Shown: positions 38,973 to 48,295, numbered from the stretch's first letter. The stretch: 64,000 nt of DNA from Flavobacterium solisilvae (GCF_012911605.1 NZ_JAAMPT010000209.1:310001-374000), one strand, 5' to 3'. The notes: generated from the sequence alone by a model not told the origin. Program-made: numbers and translations.

Positions 38973-40199
38973 TCATAATTCATAAACCATCAATCCACTA
39001 CGAAACTTTGGTTCGATATAGGTTGATTTTGGAGGCATGATTAAATTGTTGTCTGCCAAAGCTTTAATTTCTGAAATATCACTTGGATAAAGCATGAAAC
39101 CAACTTCAAATTCGCCTTCGTCAACCAATTCTTTTATAGTAGCAATGGATTGTTTTCCAGGAATGTATTCAATTCGTTCGTCGTTTCGTAAATCTTCAAT
39201 GCCAAGTAATGGTTGCAAGACTTTATCGTATAAAATTTGAGCGTCTAAATTCGTCAATATTGAATTTTGATTTTTGAAATTATCATTGATTTTATAAAAA
39301 AGTGCATAAAAACTTCCATCGAGATACATACCAAATTCAAATTTGCTTTGTGGTTTCCACAATTCCTGTTCTTTGTCTTTGATGATGAAATGTTCAGAGA
39401 GTTTTTCTAGAAAATCTTCTTTGGAATAGCCATTCAAATCACGAATAATTCGGTTGAATTCATAGATTTTAACCTGACTTTCCGCGATCAAAAAACTCAT
39501 AAAATAGTTTAAATTCTCATTGCCTAAATGACTATCTTCATCATAAAGCATTTCTGCCGAAGCAGAACGATGATGTCCATCAGCAATATACAGTTCGGGA
39601 ATTTCTTCAAATTGTTTTGTTATCCAAGCAATTTCTTCATCGGTTTCAATTTTCCAAAGCTGATGTTTTTCTTTGTTAGTAGTAGAAAAGTTATAAATCG
39701 GCTGACTTTTTTTCTTTTCAGAAATCCAATCGCTTAGCGTTTGATTATCAGGATAAGTGATTAAAACCGGTTCGGTATTAAAACCCGTTTGATGCAAATA
39801 ATCCTTGAAGTATTCCACACGATACTGCAATGTATCTTCGTGCTTCTTGATTACATTGTTTTTATAATCATCTATCGAAGTTCCGGCAACAATTCCGGTG
39901 AAAGATTGCGTTTTGGTTTTGATTTCATATAAAAAGAAAACGGATTTGTCTTCTTCCATGAAAATTCCGTCTTCTTTGAAATCCTGATATTTGTGTGCAA
40001 CTCCTTTAAAACGTTTGTCCAAAGTGATTTTCTGAGAATGCATATAAGCAGGATGAATGACGTGCAAAAACGAATACGGATTAAAACTCAACCAAGCGGC
40101 AAGCTCAGCCGAACTATAATCGTCATAGTTTCTGCAAGTTACCAAACTTACTTTATCTGAAGTCGGTCGAACGGCTTTGAAAGGGATTATTTTACTCAT
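38973..40199 (-). CDS. DUF1015 family protein
   Basis: A 408-residue soluble protein of the DUF1015 family, found widely in bacteria, sometimes near amino acid or phosphoserine metabolism genes. Visible signatures are IIPFKAVRPTSDKVSLVTCRNYDDYS at the start, LYIADGHHRSASAEM in the middle and SGLMVYEL at the end. The role is not established. It ends 30 bases before the yggS start and is separated from the upstream dehydrogenase gene by an inverted repeat. Confidence 0.88.
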   Translation of the reverse strand: MSKIIPFKAVRPTSDKVSLVTCRNYDDYSSAELAAWLSFNPYSFLHVIHPAYMHSQKITLDKRFKGVAHKYQDFKEDGIFMEEDKSVFFLYEIKTKTQSFTGIVAGTSIDDYKNNVIKKHEDTLQYRVEYFKDYLHQTGFNTEPVLITYPDNQTLSDWISEKKKSQPIYNFSTTNKEKHQLWKIETDEEIAWITKQFEEIPELYIADGHHRSASAEMLYDEDSHLGNENLNYFMSFLIAESQVKIYEFNRIIRDLNGYSKEDFLEKLSEHFIIKDKEQELWKPQSKFEFGMYLDGSFYALFYKINDNFKNQNSILTNLDAQILYDKVLQPLLGIEDLRNDERIEYIPGKQSIATIKELVDEGEFEVGFMLYPSDISEIKALADNNLIMPPKSTYIEPKFRSGLMVYEL

Positions 40200-40204
40200 G
40201 TTAC

Positions 40205-40292
40205 TTAACCACGAAGGTCACAAAGTTTTACACAAAGGACACGAAGATTTTTTGGTGAGCTTTGTACTTTCTTCGTGTTCTTTGTGGTTAAA
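40205..40292. repeat. Long imperfect inverted repeat (ttaaccac...gtggttaa)
   Basis: The arms 40205-40225 and 40272-40292 match at 17 of 21 positions, with further partial copies of the same cacaaag/cacgaag words inside. It fills the gap between the dehydrogenase and DUF1015 genes. The left arm lies directly upstream of the DUF1015 start. Confidence 0.6.
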
Positions 40293-40294
40293 TT

Positions 40295-41182
40295 TTATTT
40301 GAATTGTTTAGAAACCTTTTCTGCTTTTTTGCTTTCAGCATAATCATAGAAACCTTCACCTGATTTTACACCGAGTTTTCCTGCCATCACCATGTTTACT
40401 AAAAGTGGGCAAGGAGCATATTTTGGGTTTTTGAAACCGTCATACATTACGTTTAAAATTGAAAGGCAAACGTCCAATCCAATAAAATCGGCCAATTGTA
40501 ATGGTCCCATTGGATGTGCCATCCCGAGTTTCATAACCGTGTCAATTTCCTGAACACCAGCAACGCCATTGTACAACGTTTCGATACTTTCGTTAATCAT
40601 TGGCATTAAAATTCTGTTGGCTACAAATCCTGGATAATCGTTTACTTCGGTTGGCGTTTTTCCTAATTTTACTGATAAATCCATGATGATTTTTGTCACT
40701 TCATCCGAAGTGTTGTAACCACGGATAATTTCGACTAATTTCATAATCGGCACCGGATTCATAAAATGCATTCCAATTACACGTTCCGGATGAACAACTT
40801 GTGCTGCAATTTGAGTAATAGAAATAGACGAAGTATTAGTTGCCAAAATTACATTATGGTCGCAAACTTCGCTTAACTGTTTGAAGATATTTAGTTTTAG
40901 CGTTACGTTTTCCGTTGCGGCTTCAACTACTAAATCACAACCCACAACACCATCTTTAATATCGGTGTAAGTGATTATATTTCCAATAGTTTTGTGTTTG
41001 TCTTCCTCGGAAATTGTTCCTTTAGCAACCATTCTATCAAGATTAGAAGCAATAGTTGCCATTCCTTTTTCTAAGGATTTTTCAGAAATATCGATTAACT
41101 TTACGGTAAAACCGCTTTGTGCAAAAGTGTGAGCAATTCCGTTGCCCATTGTTCCTGCGCCAATTACTGCAATTGTATTCAT
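40295..41182 (-). CDS. 3-hydroxyacyl/3-hydroxybutyryl-CoA dehydrogenase
   Basis: A 295-residue NAD(P)-dependent dehydrogenase that oxidises the 3-hydroxyl of acyl-CoA esters. The N-terminal Rossmann fold has GAGTMGNGIAHTFAQSG. The catalytic segment is VIGMHFMNPVPIMKLVEII, and the C-terminal dimerisation domain has HPMGPLQLADFIGLDVCL. The single-domain length is that of 3-hydroxybutyryl-CoA dehydrogenases (Hbd/PaaH type), not of the large fatty-oxidation complex. No other beta-oxidation gene is adjacent, so its pathway is open. Confidence 0.93.
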   Translation of the reverse strand: MNTIAVIGAGTMGNGIAHTFAQSGFTVKLIDISEKSLEKGMATIASNLDRMVAKGTISEEDKHKTIGNIITYTDIKDGVVGCDLVVEAATENVTLKLNIFKQLSEVCDHNVILATNTSSISITQIAAQVVHPERVIGMHFMNPVPIMKLVEIIRGYNTSDEVTKIIMDLSVKLGKTPTEVNDYPGFVANRILMPMINESIETLYNGVAGVQEIDTVMKLGMAHPMGPLQLADFIGLDVCLSILNVMYDGFKNPKYAPCPLLVNMVMAGKLGVKSGEGFYDYAESKKAEKVSKQFK

Positions 41183-41209
41183 TATGTTTGTTTAGTTTGT
41201 TTTAGTTTG

Positions 41210-41266
41210 AACCATTAAGAAATTAAGAAAAATTAAGGCTTAATGAAACTTAACATCTTAATGGTT
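41210..41266. repeat. Inverted repeat between dehydrogenase and oxidoreductase genes
   Basis: aaccattaaga (41210-41220) is exactly complementary to 41256-41266. The interior carries repeated attaag words. There is no clear T-tract, so this looks like a dispersed repeat rather than a standard terminator. Confidence 0.55.
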
Positions 41267-41305
41267 TAGTTCTGTTTCGAATTGTGTCTACATCGTGGAC
41301 ATAAT

Positions 41306-42274
41306 CTATTTCTTATTCATACTGTCAATAATCATATAAGCAACTCGCAAAGCTTCCGTTCCGTCTTCTAAGGTTACCACTGGAGTTGTATTGTTATTGA
41401 TAGCATCGGCAAAAGTTTCTAATTCGTTTAGAATGGCATTATTTGGTGCTACTTCAGGATTGTTAAAATAGATTTGCTTTTTTTCGCCTTCGGCATTTTG
41501 TAAAATCATATCAAAATCACCTGGAACTTCTGGCGCTTCTTTCATTTTTACGACTTCGCAAATCTTATCTAAATAATCCACAGAGATATAAGCATCTTTT
41601 TGAAAAAATCTTGATTTACGCATATTTTTCATCGAAATTCTACTCGAAGTAATATTGGCAACACAACCATTTTCAAATTCAATTCGAGCATTAGCAATAT
41701 CCGGCGATTGACTTAAAACTGAAACACCACTGGCGTGAACCGATTTTACTTTTGACTTTACAACACTTAAAATCGCATCAATATCGTGAATCATCAAATC
41801 CAAAACTACCGGAACATCAGTTCCACGAGGATTGAATTCAGCCAATCGATGCGTTTCGATAAACATTGGGTTTTCAATTTGATTTTTCACTGCAGTAAAT
41901 GCCGGATTAAATCGTTCTACGTGACCAACTTGACCTTTAACATTGTACTCTTTTGCTAAAGCAATAATTTCTTCGGCTTCATCAACCGTTGTAGAAATTG
42001 GTTTTTCAATAAAAACGTGTTTTCCTGATTTGATAGAAACTTTGGCACATTTGTAATGCGAAAGTGTAGGCGTAACAATGTCAATAACATCAACGGCGTG
42101 AATTAATTTGGCAATTGTGTCAAAACGTTTGTATCCAAATTCGGCGGCAATTTTTTCGGCATATTCGGGGTTTTCGTCATAAAACCCAACTAATTCATAT
42201 TTTTCTGATTGATTTAACAATCGTAAGTGTATTTTTCCAAGGTGACCTGCACCCAAAACGCCAACTTTTAGCAT
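41306..42274 (-). CDS. Gfo/Idh/MocA family oxidoreductase
   Basis: Start set at 42274 (MLKVGVLGAGHLGKIHLRLL), 322 residues. The longer frame begins with a TTG within a CTTGAAAC repeat at 42306-42326 and is rejected. The N-terminal Rossmann fold binds NAD(P) through GAGHLGKIH, and the family motif EKP occurs in HVFIEKPIST. The C-terminal alpha/beta domain includes VLDLMIHDIDAIL. Members act on sugars or related substrates. Substrate unknown, and the neighbours give no hint. Confidence 0.9.
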   Translation of the reverse strand: MLKVGVLGAGHLGKIHLRLLNQSEKYELVGFYDENPEYAEKIAAEFGYKRFDTIAKLIHAVDVIDIVTPTLSHYKCAKVSIKSGKHVFIEKPISTTVDEAEEIIALAKEYNVKGQVGHVERFNPAFTAVKNQIENPMFIETHRLAEFNPRGTDVPVVLDLMIHDIDAILSVVKSKVKSVHASGVSVLSQSPDIANARIEFENGCVANITSSRISMKNMRKSRFFQKDAYISVDYLDKICEVVKMKEAPEVPGDFDMILQNAEGEKKQIYFNNPEVAPNNAILNELETFADAINNNTTPVVTLEDGTEALRVAYMIIDSMNKK

Positions 42275-42305
42275 AAAAATAAATTTTATCAAAAATAAGA
42301 TATTT

Positions 42306-42326
42306 GTTTCAAGTTTCAAGTTTCAG
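42306..42326. repeat. Tandem CTTGAAAC repeat upstream of the oxidoreductase
   Basis: Read on the minus strand this is two and a half copies of an octamer CTTGAAAC. The same word array is found inside the yggS coding region at 38378-38408. Confidence 0.5.
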
Positions 42327-42428
42327 AATTAAAGTTTTTTTGGAATTTGTTATTTGTATTTTGGAATTTTTACTTCTATTTTTACCAAAATATAAAAAGG
42401 ATGAGATTGCTTCATTCTTCGCAAAGAC

Positions 42429-43070
42429 ATGAAAGATACAGCCAAACATCAAGGACTTAGAAATCAGTTAGCTAAGGTATTAGAAGAAAAAGGAATTACA
42501 GATAAAAGCGTTTTGGAAGCGATAAAAAAAATTCCAAGACATTTGTTCTTAAATTCTAGTTTTGAAGATTTTGCGTATCAGGATAAAGCGTTTCCAATTG
42601 CTGCCGGACAAACCATTTCACAACCTTATACTGTGGCGTTTCAATCGCAGTTGCTTCAGGTAAAAAAAGATGATAAAATCCTTGAAATTGGAACAGGTTC
42701 AGGTTATCAAACCGCTGTTTTGTGTATGCTTGGTGCCAAAGTTTTTTCGGTAGAAAGACAAAATGAATTGTTTAAAATCACGTCGGCTTTGTTGCCAAAA
42801 TTAGGTATTCGTCCAAAACATTTGTCTTTTGGCGATGGTTATAAAGGTTTGCCTAATCATGCGCCGTTTGACAGTATTATTGTAACAGCTGGCGCGCCAA
42901 TTATCCCAAAACCATTGATGGCACAATTGAAAATAGGCGGAAGATTAGTCATTCCGTTGGGTGAAAATGAGCAAGTAATGACGATGCTTATCCGAAAAAA
43001 TGAAACTCAATTTGAAAAACATGAATTTGGCGAGTTCCGATTTGTACCACTTTTAGAAAATAAAAATTAA
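42429..43070 (+). CDS. pcm: Protein-L-isoaspartate O-methyltransferase
   Basis: A 213-residue SAM-dependent methyltransferase that repairs isoaspartyl damage in proteins. The SAM-binding motif is LEIGTGSGYQTAVLCMLGA. The substrate-side AFPIAAGQTISQPYTVAFQ and the later DSIIVTAGAP segment are the family's hallmarks. Length is normal. It is followed 16 bases later by the large DUF3857/transglutaminase gene and may share its mRNA. Confidence 0.95.
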   Translation: MKDTAKHQGLRNQLAKVLEEKGITDKSVLEAIKKIPRHLFLNSSFEDFAYQDKAFPIAAGQTISQPYTVAFQSQLLQVKKDDKILEIGTGSGYQTAVLCMLGAKVFSVERQNELFKITSALLPKLGIRPKHLSFGDGYKGLPNHAPFDSIIVTAGAPIIPKPLMAQLKIGGRLVIPLGENEQVMTMLIRKNETQFEKHEFGEFRFVPLLENKN

Positions 43071-43086
43071 AACCAAACTTTATATA

Positions 43087-46000
43087 ATGAAGAAATTTCA
43101 AATTTTATTCTTGTTATTCTCAACCATTGCTTTGGCACAAACTGCCGAAAAGAAAGTTTGGGATTTGTTATTAGCCAATAAAAGAACCGAAGCTCAAAAA
43201 CTTTTTGAAAAAGAGTTTAAAACCACTTCCGAAAGTAAAATAGAATATTTTTTGCTTGGAAAAATGATTGAATTGGAAAATGGTAAATTTGATTTTGACG
43301 AAAAATTCATCAATTCTTTTGCAAAATTTCCCGAATGCAAGTATTACCTAACTTCTTTGATGAAGCAACAATTTATTTTGGATGATATTGAAACGCTTGG
43401 TTTTAATGATAATATCTATAAAAAAATAGATACTATGATACAATTGGATAACTTTAAAAACAATCCAATTGTAATTTACTATAAAGCAACAGCTGATAGA
43501 AATCGTAAAAATTATGAAGGTTACAACAACTATATCAAGCAGTTGAATGCTGTGATGAATTGGCAACTTTGTGGCGCATTTGAAAATTTGAACGATAGCG
43601 GAATTGACATTGAATATGAACCAGAAATTTATCCAAAAAACGACAAATTATTTGATGCAAATAGCAATGGAAAATTAGGTTGGTATAATCCAAAAGTGAT
43701 GCAAAACGAAGGATATCATACATTTTCTAACGAAGATGAATATGGTAGTGGAATTATGTATTCTCAGGTTTTTGCCGAAAATCCAGAAGAACGTGATGTT
43801 GTTTTTAATTTTGGAATGAGCGCTTCGTTAAAAATATTTGTAAACGATGTTGAAGTTTACGTGAATACTTTAAACAAACTGTCCGATTTGAATGCCTATA
43901 AATTGAAAGTAAAATTACCAAAAGGTATCAACCGAATTTTGATAAAATCATCTATTTCTAGTGGAAATAATTATTTCTTTTTTACGGTAACTGATACTCA
44001 AAATAATAAGATTGAAAACATTGTTTATCATAATACTTATAAAGATTATACTAAATCAACACTTCAATCGTTAAATGTAGAAGAAATCAACCCAGATTTT
44101 GAAGATTATTTGGTTAAAAAAGTAAAAGAAAATCCATCTAATGTAATTTATAAGTTCTTACTTTTTGATGCTTATATTCACAATAAAAAACTTGAATTGG
44201 CCGATGATGTTATCGAAGATTTAGACAAAACCTATCCAAATAGTTCGATTGTAAAAACCCGTTTGGCTGAGTTTTATGCTTATAAAGAAGATGTTGCAAA
44301 GGTGAATGAAATCATCAAAAACATGGAACTTCAAGATCCAGATTACTATTATACAATTGCAACCAAAGCACAAGATACTGATTGGTTAGGTTCAACAAGT
44401 ATAGCTGAATTGGAAAAATATAGAGAAAAAGCCAAAAAATTAGCAACGCCAGTTTTGAGTATTCTGTATGATTTTTTAATCAACGCTAGAAATTCAAATA
44501 AAGAAGCGATGATGAAAAATGCTGAAACCATTTTGACCGCAACTCATAACAGCGAATTTTATATTACAACTTTTGCTCCTTTATATGATTCGTTAGAAAA
44601 AAATAAAGAGAAAACCATTTCAATGCTTGAAAATTTAGTTTCTAAAACAGATAATTTTACAGCAATTTCAAAACTTATTGGATATTATCGTGCTGCAGAT
44701 AGAAAAGATGATATCAAGCGAATTTTCTCCGAAAGAAAAAAGAATTATCCTTATTTTACAGGAGTTGCAACCGATTATATCAACTCGTTAATTGAAGATA
44801 AAAAATACAGCGATGCTTTGGTAGAAATCGATAATTCATTGGCATTATATCCGTATTCATATCATTTGATGGAACGAAAAGGAATGGTTTACAATTATAT
44901 GAATAATGTAAAAGAAGCCGAAAAATATTTGCGTCAATCGCTTGAACACAACTCAGAAAATAGCACTTTGAGAAAACAGTTGTATGACATTACCAAAACG
45001 CCTGATGAAATTGAAGAAATTGATATTAAAGACAAATACAAATTGATAAAAGAGAGAAGAAATTCTCAAATGAAAAGCGATTATGGCGTTGTAACTTTAG
45101 TCGATGAGTATATTGTAAACATTTTACCCGAAGGCGGAAGAAAGTCAAAAGTGGTTTTGATTTATGAAATAACGGGCGAAAACGGAATTGAAGAAATGAA
45201 AGAATACCGCTTGAATACCTATTCAATTACGCTTCAAAAATCGGAAGTTGTTAAAAAAGATGGAAGTATTGTTCCAGCCGAAGAAGGTTCGGGAACATTA
45301 GTTTTTTCAAAGCTAGAAGTTGGCGATGTTGTTTATATCGAATATGAATCCTATAGTAATTCAACCGGACGATTTTTTAAAGATTTTAATATAGATTGCT
45401 ATTTTAACAGTACATATCCATCGTTGGAATCGATATTTGGAATTATTAATCCGCAAGATGTTCAATATGCTACCAAAATTTTCAACGGAAATATTACTCC
45501 AACAACCAAGAAAATAAACAATAAAATTTGTACCATTTGGAAAAGAACCAACGTTCCAGCGATACCATTATTAGAACCAAATTCTAAAAATTACGCCGAT
45601 TTAACGAATACAATTAATGTAAGTTCAATTAAATCATGGAAAGAAATCTCTAATTGGTATGCTGATTTAGTTAAGAAAACATTGACTTTGGATAAAATTA
45701 CCAAAAGTACTTTTGACCAAATTTTTCCAAATGGCGTAACAGGTTTATCCGAAGAAATAATTGCAAAGAAAATCTATACCTATATTGAAGAAAATATAAA
45801 ATATAGTTCGCAAGATTTTAGACAAAGTGGTTATGTGCCACAAAAACCGTCTAAAACCATTACCACAAAATTGGGTGATTGTAAAGATGTTTCGACTTTA
45901 TTTGTAGCATTTTCTCAATTGGCTGGATTAAAATCCAATTTGGTTTTGGTTTCTACTAATGACAATAGTTCAAACATGATGTCGTTGCCGTCAAAAGATT

Positions 46001-46833
46001 TTAATCACTGTATTGTTAGAACAATTATCAATGGAAAAGAAGTTTTCTTAGAACTGACAGACAAGTTTTTACCTTTCAAATCGTTGCCAATTTCGCTTTA
46101 CAAAGCTGACGCTTTGGTAATTTCTTTTGATAAAAATGAAAATGAAAAATCATCGCTTATTCAAATTCCTTTTGATAACGCTACGGTAAATCAATTGATT
46201 ACAAAAAGTGTTGTAACCATTACCGATAAAGAAATGAGTTTTGTAAATACTCGAAAAGTTGTAGGAGCAAACAAATCTTATTTCAACGAATTGTTTTCGA
46301 GTTCAACAACCGAAGATGTTCGCAAAAAAGATTTAGAAGATCAATACAATTCGAAATTGAAGAAAACCGTAAAATTACTTTCGGCTAAATTGATTAAAAA
46401 TGAAGTTTTTGATGATGCAATCGAGTTTGAAACCCAAATTTCGGTAAGTGAAAAATTGAAAAATGTTGGAAATCTAAAAATCACCGATATTCCATTTGTG
46501 GATAAAGTATACACTCGTGATATTATTGGTCAAGAAACTAGAAATTATGATATAAAATACATTACGTATGAAAATTGTAATGAATATCATTCGGTTGTAG
46601 TATTAAATATCCCTGAAGGGAAAAAAATTACCGAAGTTCCAGAAAATATGACATTTACTTTCAAAAAACATAGTTATGACATTGCATTTGAATTGGTTGC
46701 TCCAAATTCGTTAAAAATTACACGTAACGTAAAAACACCTTGGGACGATATAACAACGACAGAATATACTGAATACAAAAATTTTGTGGAAGAAGTTTTA
46801 GCTGTTGAAGAACAAGTTGTAGGGTTTAAATAG
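43087..46833 (+). CDS. Exported TPR, DUF3857 and transglutaminase-like protein
   Basis: A 1248-residue exported protein. The signal peptide ends near ALAQT. The first half (about 20-650) is helical and TPR-like. A DUF3857 domain (about 655-850) follows, then a transglutaminase/cysteine-protease-like domain with a complete candidate triad: C932 (LGDCKDVS), H974 (FNHCIVR) and D992 (ELTDKF). A C-terminal beta-rich part ends the protein. The domain pair is common in Bacteroidota exported proteins of unknown function; the triad suggests peptide hydrolysis or cross-linking in the periplasm. A terminator shared with smpB follows. Confidence 0.88.
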   Translation: MKKFQILFLLFSTIALAQTAEKKVWDLLLANKRTEAQKLFEKEFKTTSESKIEYFLLGKMIELENGKFDFDEKFINSFAKFPECKYYLTSLMKQQFILDDIETLGFNDNIYKKIDTMIQLDNFKNNPIVIYYKATADRNRKNYEGYNNYIKQLNAVMNWQLCGAFENLNDSGIDIEYEPEIYPKNDKLFDANSNGKLGWYNPKVMQNEGYHTFSNEDEYGSGIMYSQVFAENPEERDVVFNFGMSASLKIFVNDVEVYVNTLNKLSDLNAYKLKVKLPKGINRILIKSSISSGNNYFFFTVTDTQNNKIENIVYHNTYKDYTKSTLQSLNVEEINPDFEDYLVKKVKENPSNVIYKFLLFDAYIHNKKLELADDVIEDLDKTYPNSSIVKTRLAEFYAYKEDVAKVNEIIKNMELQDPDYYYTIATKAQDTDWLGSTSIAELEKYREKAKKLATPVLSILYDFLINARNSNKEAMMKNAETILTATHNSEFYITTFAPLYDSLEKNKEKTISMLENLVSKTDNFTAISKLIGYYRAADRKDDIKRIFSERKKNYPYFTGVATDYINSLIEDKKYSDALVEIDNSLALYPYSYHLMERKGMVYNYMNNVKEAEKYLRQSLEHNSENSTLRKQLYDITKTPDEIEEIDIKDKYKLIKERRNSQMKSDYGVVTLVDEYIVNILPEGGRKSKVVLIYEITGENGIEEMKEYRLNTYSITLQKSEVVKKDGSIVPAEEGSGTLVFSKLEVGDVVYIEYESYSNSTGRFFKDFNIDCYFNSTYPSLESIFGIINPQDVQYATKIFNGNITPTTKKINNKICTIWKRTNVPAIPLLEPNSKNYADLTNTINVSSIKSWKEISNWYADLVKKTLTLDKITKSTFDQIFPNGVTGLSEEIIAKKIYTYIEENIKYSSQDFRQSGYVPQKPSKTITTKLGDCKDVSTLFVAFSQLAGLKSNLVLVSTNDNSSNMMSLPSKDFNHCIVRTIINGKEVFLELTDKFLPFKSLPISLYKADALVISFDKNENEKSSLIQIPFDNATVNQLITKSVVTITDKEMSFVNTRKVVGANKSYFNELFSSSTTEDVRKKDLEDQYNSKLKKTVKLLSAKLIKNEVFDDAIEFETQISVSEKLKNVGNLKITDIPFVDKVYTRDIIGQETRNYDIKYITYENCNEYHSVVVLNIPEGKKITEVPENMTFTFKKHSYDIAFELVAPNSLKITRNVKTPWDDITTTEYTEYKNFVEEVLAVEEQVVGFK

Positions 46834-46850
46834 AAATTAAATCTATAAAA

Positions 46851-46899
46851 AAAACTCCACTAATTATCAAAAAATGAAGTTGATGATTAGTGGAGTTTA
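46851..46899. terminator. Bidirectional hairpin between convergent genes
   Basis: aactccactaat and attagtggagtt form a long stem, with runs of A before and T after, so it can end both the DUF3857 transcript and the opposing smpB transcript. Confidence 0.6.
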
Positions 46900-46945
46900 T
46901 GTTTTTGAGAAATGCTGAGTTTGTGAAAATTCGTGAAATCTGTGT

Positions 46946-47401
46946 TTATTTGTATTCCTTTTTAATTCGGGCAATATCGCGTTTCACGTCTTGTTCTTTA
47001 AGACTTTCGCGTTTGTCATAAGTTTTCTTTCCTCGACAAAGACCAATATCTAATTTTGCCAAACCTTTTTCGTTGGTAAAAAGTTTTAACGGAATTATGG
47101 TCAAACCTTTGGTGTCCAAAGCTCTTTCTAGTTTTTTCAATTCTCTTCGGTTTAGCAAAAGTTTGCGTTCGCTTTTGGCTTTATGATTGAACTGATTTCC
47201 ATAAAGATATTCATCAATTTGAGTATTGATGGCAAATAATTCTCCGTTGTGAAATTCACAAAAACCTTCGGTAATATTAGCTTTACCCAATCGGATGGAT
47301 TTTATTTCTGTTCCGGTTAAAACAATTCCGGCAGTATAAGTCTCGATTATTTCATAATCAAATCGAGCTCTTTTATTAAGAATATTTACTGTTTTTAACA
47401 T
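46946..47401 (-). CDS. smpB: SsrA-binding protein SmpB
   Basis: Start set at 47401 ([18 protein letters not shown]), 151 residues. The frame continues to 47422 but that would start upstream of the promoter. SmpB binds tmRNA and takes part in rescue of stalled ribosomes. Signatures are [19 protein letters not shown] and the C-terminal [19 protein letters not shown] with its basic tail. A perfect -7 box lies six bases before the ATG, so the leader is nearly absent. The tmRNA gene itself is not in this window. Confidence 0.97.
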   Translation of the reverse strand: MLKTVNILNKRARFDYEIIETYTAGIVLTGTEIKSIRLGKANITEGFCEFHNGELFAINTQIDEYLYGNQFNHKAKSERKLLLNRRELKKLERALDTKGLTIIPLKLFTNEKGLAKLDIGLCRGKKTYDKRESLKEQDVKRDIARIKKEYK

Positions 47402-47407
47402 AGCGGA

Positions 47408-47415
47408 CAAATGTA
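47408..47415 (-). promoter_or_regulatory. -7 box of the smpB promoter
   Basis: On the minus strand this reads TACATTTG, a perfect match, ending six bases before the start codon. Transcription should begin within a few bases of the ATG. Confidence 0.55.
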
Positions 47416-47506
47416 AGAACAAAACGGTAATTTTTTTGATAAAAAGTGTGAAAAATAAATTGATAAAAAAATATTCAATCTATGATTTATGTCAGTTTTT
47501 AAGCAA

Positions 47507-47531
47507 ATACTTCACAATACTTTTGAAGTAT
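47507..47531. promoter_or_regulatory. Palindrome around the ompW -7 box
   Basis: atacttca (47507-47514) and tgaagtat (47524-47531) are exact inverted repeats that flank and partly cover the -7 box TACTTTTG (47518-47525). The spacing fits a dimeric repressor site. Confidence 0.45.
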
Positions 47532-47553
47532 AATTTTAAACCAAATAATCAAA

Positions 47554-48234
47554 ATGAAAAAAGTTTTATTAGCAGTTGGATTGGCTTTTATTGGCTTCAC
47601 TGCAAATGCTCAAGAAGATACAAAAAAAGATGATTTTAAAAATTGGATGATTAGACTTCGCGGTGTTGGAGTTACTCCAGATGAAAGTGCAAAAATAGGC
47701 GTAATTGGTGGCGATGTAAACATTTCAAATTCGTTTATTCCAGAATTAGACATTACTTATTTCTTTACGAAAAACATTGCAGCCGAATTGATTTTAGGAA
47801 CAACCAAACATGACGTACATACCGTAGCTTCTGATATTTCGGCTGTTGGCGGACCAACAAGTGCCGATGTTGATTTAGGTAGCGTTTATTTATTACCGCC
47901 AACATTAACATTGCAATATCACTTTTTTCCAATGAAAGAAAAAGTATTTAAACCTTATGTTGGTGCTGGATTGAATTACACAATTTTCTACAATCAAAAA
48001 GCAGGAAGCGTTGTTAAAGATATTAAATACGATAATGCTTTAGGCTATGCAGCTCAAGTTGGTTTTGACTTAATGCTTGATGATACATTTTTTATCAACG
48101 TAGATGTGAAACGTTTGTTTTTATCAACAGATGTAACGGTTGATGCGTCTAATTTAGCAACAGGTTTAAGTATTCCAGCCGAAGTTGACATCAATCCTTG
48201 GCTTTGGGGATTTGGAGTTGGAATGCGATTTTAG
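47554..48234 (+). CDS. OmpW-family outer membrane protein
   Basis: A 226-residue protein with a signal peptide (cut near ANAQE) and a predicted eight-stranded beta barrel ending in WLWGFGVGMRF, with the terminal phenylalanine typical of outer membrane proteins. OmpW-type signatures are NSFIPELDITYFFTKNIAAELILG, LPPTLTLQYHFF and FKPYVGAGLNYTIFY. It would form a small hydrophobic channel in the outer membrane. It has its own promoter, with a palindrome over the -7 box, and a terminator. Confidence 0.9.
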   Translation: MKKVLLAVGLAFIGFTANAQEDTKKDDFKNWMIRLRGVGVTPDESAKIGVIGGDVNISNSFIPELDITYFFTKNIAAELILGTTKHDVHTVASDISAVGGPTSADVDLGSVYLLPPTLTLQYHFFPMKEKVFKPYVGAGLNYTIFYNQKAGSVVKDIKYDNALGYAAQVGFDLMLDDTFFINVDVKRLFLSTDVTVDASNLATGLSIPAEVDINPWLWGFGVGMRF

Positions 48235-48255
48235 TAGTATAAAGTTAGTTAATAA

Positions 48256-48295
48256 AAAAGCAAACTCTTAAAATTAAAGGGTTTGCTTTTTTATT
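48256..48295 (+). terminator. Terminator after ompW
   Basis: aaaagcaaactctt pairs with aagggtttgctttt (48278-48290) and is followed by T-rich sequence. The right arm contains the TTTG used as the -33 element of the next promoter. Confidence 0.7.

Noticed and set aside
42275..42319. N-terminal extension of the Gfo/Idh oxidoreductase (TTG start)
   Set aside because: It is encoded by a dispersed CTTGAAAC repeat and is not needed for the Rossmann fold, which begins at 42274.
47436..47633. A 65-codon frame ahead of and into ompW
   Set aside because: It runs through the ompW promoter and signal peptide in another frame and looks like AT-rich chance.
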